Shown here: positions 7,678-11,951 of the stretch, piece after piece | Numbering within the stretch: the stretch's first letter is position 1 | Layout of the letters: each line of letters begins with the position of its first letter | Assembly: GCA_016748015.1 (NCBI GenBank) | Contig: JAAOMT010000738.1 | Coordinates: 1 to 11,951, forward strand | Source: Geosiphon pyriformis | Taxonomy: Eukaryota > Glomeromycota > Glomeromycetes > Archaeosporales > Geosiphonaceae | Direction: 5' to 3' | DNA: 11,951 nt | Notes under the pieces: model-generated | Databases searched by the model: none | Seen by the model: only the letters and a program-made list of their open reading frames with translations | What the model was told of the DNA's origin: nothing | Program-made: the position numbers and the translations under genes

Positions 7678-8485
7678 ATGGCATATGCACTTATTACAAA
7701 GCTGGAAAAATTTTCTGGTGAAGAAAACAATGCCCAAACATGGATTAATAACATTGCCAAAGCCATTACCACTAATAACTGAGATGATGCCAGAACAATG
7801 CAAGTCATTTCATATTTTTTCAAGAATACTGCCAACTCGTGGTATCATAGCTTAGCTCAGAAACCCCAAAACTTTGAGGCATTTAAATTGGAATTCTTAA
7901 AATACTTCAGTGATAATAACAGCATTAACTGCCTGGCAAGTAACTTCACCACCATAAAGTAAGGGAACACAGAAGCAGTCATTACTTATCTAGGGCACTT
8001 TCACAGAAATCTGCACCAGATTCAAGCCATCAATGCCAATTATTTTATGGTAGTGCAAATTCTAAATCAGTTTATTTGTGGATTACGCAGTAGCATCCTA
8101 CAATGCATATGCCCAATGCATCCAGTCACTCTACAAGACGCAGTCACACATGCCAGAGATTTCGAGTCAGCTGAGCTAAAGGCCAATCATGCCCAAGCTA
8201 TAAATTTAGTAATAAATAGATTATCTGATCTAGATTCTAAACTGAAGCACTTCAGTGATTTAATCAATTAGAAAATTAAGAAATACTTAGCTAACAATAA
8301 TCAGGCAATCTATCAACTTTTACAATGATACAGTAATTAAGAAAACGTGAATTGTTTCCAAAATCAGCCATGTTTATCTTTATTATCCAATCAGTCATGG
8401 CAGCCAAAGACACATGTCTATCACAACTGTGATAAACAAGACCATATCTGAGTCAACTGCCATTTTTATAATAACATATGATCAG
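7678..8485 (+). pseudogene. gag: Gag capsid and zinc knuckle of element C, truncated by LTR2
   Basis: From ATG 7678 the frame gives MAYALITKLEKFSGEENNAQ and aligns without gaps to element A capsid for 173 codons. Stops: TGA 7780-7782 (A has TGG, Trp35), TAA 7960-7962 (A has CAA, Gln95), TAG 8269-8271, and several more before the knuckle. The knuckle reads YHNCDKQDHI-stop-VNC (8419-8460). The first Cys is Tyr (TAT), His is kept, and a TGA (8449-8451) splits it. This is the mirror of element A, where Cys is kept and His lost. The sequence stops dead at 8485 against LTR2. Confidence 0.88.
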
Positions 8486-8965
8486 TGTTACAGATGATTA
8501 TTTCTGCTGTTTAAAGTAAATAACAAACCCATAACTTGGTGCTCAAAAGCTACTTCTGTGGATAAGGTTCTGCAAGTGTTGTATCTAAAGGTTTTGATGG
8601 AGTCCTTTGTATAATGAACAGAGATTCAATAGTGTCGATAATAGGTGTATCTTTCCCAATTTCTTTCTCAGCGTGGTGGCTGGATTTAGTCTGGCAGTTG
8701 TGCCCTTCTGGTAAGCTATCTGATAATATATAAAATTCTACCTTTATTTCTGGGTCTTTTACCAGGCTATCCTTGACATCAATAACTCAGTGCTTAATCT
8801 TTTAATCAATTAGTATACAACAACAAAAATCAAAAAGAAAGAAAATAAAATACAGAAAATAAAATAAAGAAAATAGAGAAAATAAGCCAAGGCAATTTGG
8901 TACGTTAGTATCTTGTTAATAGCCATGATCAAGAGCTATTGTTCCAGTGTGGTTAAGTGTCAATT

Positions 8966-8990
8966 ACTATCAACATGAAGTGTTGATAGT
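8966..8990. other. Perfect 10-bp hairpin in LTR2
   Basis: The same arms (ACTATCAACA / TGTTGATAGT) and loop (TGAAG) as at 5247-5271, unchanged. Confidence 0.7.
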
Positions 8991-9019
8991 GGAGAGTGAA
9001 TTGAGATATGAAATAATTA

Positions 9020-9025
9020 TTTATT
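9020..9025 (-). promoter_or_regulatory. Candidate poly(A) signal in LTR2
   Basis: AATAAA on the minus strand, about 70 bases after the TATA box and about 30 bases before the hairpin. As this is the 3' LTR, it would end the element B transcript. Confidence 0.45.
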
Positions 9026-9095
9026 TAATAATTTTGTTTCTAGGCTAAGAATTCTGTGGTATTAATTCTGTCTTTTTCATTTTTAACACTACTGC

Positions 9096-9103
9096 TATAT
9101 ATA
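9096..9103 (-). promoter_or_regulatory. TATA box of LTR2
   Basis: TATATATA in the same conserved context as in LTR1, directly downstream of the 39-bp repeats on the minus strand. Confidence 0.55.
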
Positions 9104-9142
9104 CATATTTGAGATTTCTCAATTCCTCGATTTTTCACAGTG

Positions 9143-9278
9143 GGAATCCTGGAATTTCTGGAATTCTGCAATTCTTTTGAGAGGAATCCTGGAATTCTGG
9201 AATCCTGCAATTCCTTGTCAGGGAATCCTGAAATTCCTGAAATCCTGCAATTCCTGAGAAGAATCTTGGAATTCCACA
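9143..9278 (-). repeat. U3 tandem repeats of LTR2 (about 39-bp unit)
   Basis: Units at 9143-9182, 9183-9221 and 9222-9260 with a partial copy at 9261-9278. Each opens GGAATCCTG and contains CTGCAATTC. The copy number matches LTR1, so the array predates the split of the two insertions. Confidence 0.75.
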
Positions 9279-9346
9279 TTTACTATGCCTACTTCTGATT
9301 GGCTAATAATCATACTAATATATTTCCTATATTTCTATGAGTAACA

Positions 9347-9362
9347 TTATTCCCTTCTTTTA
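9347..9362 (-). promoter_or_regulatory. Polypurine tract of element B
   Basis: The minus strand reads TAAAAGAAGGGAATAA directly before the TGTTAC start of LTR2, the place where plus-strand DNA synthesis is primed. A second purine run (AAGAGGGGGAA, 9407-9397) lies 35 to 45 bases upstream and overlaps the end of the preceding ORF. It could be a secondary tract. Confidence 0.7.
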
Positions 9363-9404
9363 ATATTGAGCTCCATCAAAATCCAACTCATTTAATTCCC
9401 CCTC

Positions 9405-10019
9405 TTAAAGTATTTTTTGGATTTTGTTTTCGAGAATTACTTGTGTTATTTGGGTTTGTAATTCTTCAAATTGAGCATTGGTGATCTTTCTCAATTGATT
9501 ACTGATAACCATATTCATTGCTTTATTGAGTAATATTTCTGGTCTATCCTAAAATGCTGTGTGTATTCAGTATATGACTCAGGCCTGTGTGAATAAGTTT
9601 TTCTTTCTCACAAAATGTTCTAATTGTTGTAATATTCTTTTGTCAAATAATTGCTTTGTTTTATCTGTATATAGATTCTGGATATTTACGTGTTGTTCCA
9701 AATAAAAATAACAATAGTTTCGTGAAAATTGTTGTATCCACCAATTCCAAGTTTCTTTAGTCAACTCTTGATATAGTGACTCTTTTGTCGACTCTCTTAT
9801 TGCTAAATTTACTTTTGCAATGATTTTGTCCACCATATTTTCAGTTTTCTTCTGTGTTCTGAGTTGCAATGTCTTTCTAGTATTTTGATATTGAATAGTT
9901 TATTGATTGATTGTAATCTCTATTTCCTGGTGTTGGATTAATTGAAAGAGTTGTTGTGCTAGTGAGTGAATGTTGTCTGTAATTTCTATTTTTCTGATAT
10001 TTCCTGTTGTGTCGATCAT
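9405..10019 (-). pseudogene. Unrecognised ORF after integrase (about 204 codons, four stops)
   Basis: Starts ATG 10019, 27 bases after the pol frame ends (TAA 10048-10046) and in another frame. It ends TAA 9407-9405 at the upstream purine run, filling the space between integrase and polypurine tract. The frame is kept for 615 bases with no indel. Stops are at codons 40 (TAA 9902-9900), 147 (TGA 9581-9579), 151 and 157, the last three clustered. The predicted product is almost all helix-like and rich in Gln, Asn, Lys and Ile, with an aromatic patch ETWNWWIQQFSRNYCYFYLEQ (codons 83-103) and an amphipathic C-terminus (KITNAQFEELQTQITQVILE). No transmembrane segment or signal peptide is evident. 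I do not recognise it. Position recalls the env-like or accessory third ORF of some Metaviridae, but nothing here resembles an envelope glycoprotein. Confidence 0.55.
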
Positions 10020-10045
10020 GTTCTTATATATTCTTTTGTTGTTGA

Positions 10046-11377
10046 TTAATTTGACGTGTTGTTGTCAATGATAATGATTGGTTCCAGATTTCATGGAATC
10101 TCATCTGGTTGGACTAGTATTCTCTGTACTCCTAATTGTGGAATATTACTGGTAGATGATGATGCTATATGGTGGTATGGTTTCAGTCAATCTCCATATG
10201 CTGCTTTGGTTAAAATTTTGTTATCCAGTCTTAATTTGTAAGCTCCATTCCCTAGAATTTCTTCTATGTGAAATGGTTTATTCTATTTGGGGTCAAATTT
10301 TCCATTCCATTGTTTTTCCGCTTTGGTACAATGTAAGAGTACTTTGTCTTCAATCTTGAATTCAACTAGTTTATCTGATAGTTGGTTATCATGTCTTTTT
10401 TTTTGTTTCTCTTGTGACTTTTTTATGTTATCAGCTGCTCTTCGTCATTTGTTTTTTAATGTTTTTATTAAGTCATATGTTCTTTTTAACAATGTATTTT
10501 TGAAATTCTCTTCTGTTATTGGTTTGGTTAAGTATGTGCTGACTTCTATTTTCACTGATAGTGTTGCTGTTCTACCATATACTAATTCAAATGGTGTTGT
10601 TTGTGTAGTATCTTGCTTCATTGTTTGATAAGCAAATAGTACTGATGGTATCAACAAATCCCAATCGTTCTGGTTTTCTTGGCTAAGTTTAGCTATTGCT
10701 TTACACAATGTTTTGTTAAATCTTTCAACTAATCCATTAGTTTGTGGATGATATGGTGATGATAGTGGTCTCTTAATTCCGAATTTTTGGCTCAATTCTG
10801 TTAATGTTTTGTTTACAAAATGAGTTCTTTGGTCTGATAATAATTCTTTTGGACATCCATGTTGACAGATCAACTCCTGATGAATGAATTTGGCAATGGA
10901 TTTTGCATCCGCTTTTTGAATTGCTTTTGCCTCTGGCCATTTAGTAAGATAGTCCATGGCTACTGCTATGTATCTGTTTCCTCCATTGGTAATTGTTAAT
11001 GGTCTGACTAAATCAATTCCAATATGGTCAAATGATTGTCCTACTTTAATTGGCCTTAACAGTTCACTGGGTTTTGTATTTTCTCTTCACTGACAAACAT
11101 CACAATTTTGAACATATTGGATGATGTCTGGATACATTGATGGCCAATAGTATCTTTTTCTGGTTCTTTCTATGGTTGCTTCTTTGTGAAAATGTCCAGC
11201 TGTTGGATTTGAGTATATGTTGAATAATATTGTCTCTTTTTCCGGTTCTGTAACTACTCTGGTTGGCTGATCTGGATCCTTTCTATTTTTCTGATAAAGT
11301 ATATTTTGGTGAGTGATAAAATATTTTGATTGTTGTTTGATCTTTTTTTGTTCTATTTGAGATAAATTCTTCTTGAA
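10046..11377 (-). pseudogene. pol: Integrase: zinc finger, DDE core and C-terminal GPY/F-like module (element B)
   Basis: In one frame with RNase H. N-terminal zinc-finger part: GHFHKEATIERTRKRYYWPSM, then CDVC, then TGA 11089-11087. Core: first Asp in IGIDLVRPL; then DYLTKWPEA after ATG 10957; second Asp in LLSDQRTHF; Glu in NGLVERFNKTL. So the DDE triad is present, but glycines in LVGPL-type and SDQG-type motifs read Arg. After TGA 10447-10445 a basic stretch leads to IEDKVLLHCTKAEKQWNGKF, TAG 10285-10283, KPFHIEEILGNGAYKLRL (a GPY/F module with Gly changed), TGA 10189-10187, LKPYH, TGA 10093-10091 and TAA 10048-10046. I see no chromodomain. It joins cDNA to the chromosome; this copy is dead. 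Confidence 0.88.
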
Positions 11378-11380
11378 CTA

Positions 11381-11951
11381 TTGAGTGTTTATATAATGTT
11401 GCAATTGTTGATATTTTTGTATGTTCATCTTTTGTTATTTTTCGTTGGTATTGTTCTGGTTTTGTTATATTTTTGGGTTGAAATGTTCTTAGATTTGTTT
11501 CATTTGCGACAAACCGTCAGTATTTCCGTTGTCTTTTCCTTTTTTGTAATGTATAGTATAATTGTATAGTGCAAATGCTATTTTCCATCTTAACTGTCTT
11601 CTATCTTCAAATTCTTGTTTTTGGAGTGATGTTAATCCCTTGTGATCTGTGTATACTTCAAACTTCTGGCTCAAGTATTCTCTCTATTTTATGACTGCCC
11701 AGTATATTGCTAAGTGTTCTTGTTCCAGTATTTCATAGTTCTTTTTGGCTGGCGTTAAACCTCTGCTGACATATGCTACTGGATGTTTTCTGCTGTCTGG
11801 TCTTCTTTGAGATAATACTGTTTCCAATGCTTGGCCAGATGCATCAGTGGTAATAATGAATGGTTTGCTGTGATCTGGATAAATCAGTACTGGAGCTTGA
11901 ATGAGCTTTCTTTTCAAAATGTCAAAAGCTTCTTGTTGACTTTCTGCTTAT
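11381..11951 (-). pseudogene. pol: RNase H of element B (continues off the right edge)
   Basis: The frame is open from 11947 with TAA at 11950-11948 at the edge. FDILKRKLIQAPVLIYPD and TTDASGQALETVLSQRR hold the first acidic residue (TDAS). YEILEQEHLAIYWAV holds the Glu. After TAG 11686-11684, FEVYTDHKGLTSLQ holds the second Asp, and KGKDNGNTDGLSQ is the usual closing motif with Gln where Arg is expected. All four catalytic acids of a Ty3/gypsy RNase H are visible. Stops follow at 11491-11489, 11467-11465, 11437-11435 and 11380-11378 in the Lys/Gln/Asn-rich tether to integrase. RT itself should lie just right of the window. Confidence 0.88.

Larger units (their letters stand above)
5628..8485 (+). 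mobile_element. Element C: older related retrotransposon, gag remnant split by insertions
   Basis: Plus-strand gag sequence homologous to element A. A leader fragment (5628-5693) resumes at 7114 after a 1.42-kb insertion and runs through capsid and zinc knuckle to 8485, where LTR2 cuts it off in mid-gene. Matching the leader: A reads GGAAAACTACAAACACCAGC and C reads GGAAAATTGCAAACACCAGT at 5672-5691. Neither end of C is in the window. Its 5' part should lie beyond element A and its pol beyond element B. The many stops say it is older than A and B. Confidence 0.88.
8486..9346 (-). repeat. LTR2: 3' LTR of element B (861 bp)
   Basis: TGTTAC...GTAACA ends. It is a direct repeat of 4757-5627 with the same internal order. 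The polypurine tract abuts its right end and element C gag abuts its left end, so it is a 3' LTR in minus orientation. It lacks the 11-bp stretch seen in LTR1 near 4927-4937 and one of the two AATAAA hexamers. Confidence 0.92.
8486..11951 (-). mobile_element. Element B: 3' part of a second Ty3/gypsy-type retrotransposon
   Basis: Minus-strand order is RNase H, integrase zinc finger, core and C-terminal domain, an extra ORF, polypurine tract, and 3' LTR ending at 8486. RNase H precedes integrase, the Ty3/gypsy (Metaviridae) order. Its LTR is about 90% identical to that of element A, so the two are one family but separate insertions. Gag, protease, dUTPase and RT should lie beyond the right edge. 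The left target-duplication copy should be atcag (8481-8485), with its partner past the unseen 5' LTR. Confidence 0.9.

Noticed and set aside
4757-9346. A single 4.6-kb element with LTRs 4757-5627 and 8486-9346
   Set aside because: The primer-binding site and polypurine tract lie outside this interval, and the interior is gag in the opposite orientation to the LTR promoter.
10287-10628. Plus-strand ORF with hydrophobic stretches that could be taken for a membrane protein
   Set aside because: It lies opposite integrase. The hydrophobicity comes from complementing A-rich codons.

Overview
The window is a graveyard of LTR retrotransposons in an AT-rich, CpG-poor eukaryotic genome. I see no host gene, rRNA, tRNA or CRISPR array. 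All recognisable coding sequence belongs to Ty3/gypsy-type elements and is broken by in-frame stops. The domain set (Gag with a CCHC knuckle, retropepsin, cysteine-rich zinc-binding region, dUTPase, RNase H, integrase) and the feel of the proteins suggest an arbuscular mycorrhizal fungus (Glomeromycotina, Rhizophagus/Gigaspora-like). That assignment is recognition from memory, not proof.

Layout. (1) 1-5627, minus strand: element A. Its 5' LTR is 4757-5627, followed leftwards by a primer-binding site, Gag leader, capsid, zinc knuckle, protease, zinc-binding domain, dUTPase and the start of the next pol segment, running off the left edge. From 3718 down to 1 everything lies in one reading frame interrupted by stops, so this was one long gag-pol polyprotein. 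(2) 5628-8485, plus strand: element C, an older relative (about 64% identical to A over the capsid, hand-counted). Only part of its gag is left. It is interrupted at 5694-7113 by a 1.42-kb TG...CA sequence that looks like a solo LTR with a 4-bp target duplication. (3) 8486-11951, minus strand: the 3' part of element B, same family as A, running off the right edge: RNase H, integrase, an extra ORF of about 204 codons, polypurine tract and 3' LTR (8486-9346).

History. C sequence stops exactly at the outer edge of both LTRs. The primer-binding site lies left of the left LTR and the polypurine tract lies right of the right LTR. So A and B are separate insertions, both antisense to C and both inside its gag. 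C therefore carries three insertions within about 1.4 kb of its own sequence.

Decay. Most stops and motif losses are C-to-T or G-to-A changes. Comparing the two LTRs, seven of nine CpG positions found in either copy are TG, CA or TA in the other. Comparing gag of A and C, stops in one copy face CAA or TGG in the other. This fits deamination of methylated cytosine, or a RIP-like process.

The parts most worth a second look are the protease, zinc-ribbon and dUTPase block of A, the unrecognised ORF after integrase in B, and the LTR control region: 39-bp repeats with heat-shock-element-like motifs, a TATA box, a poly(A) signal and a conserved perfect hairpin.
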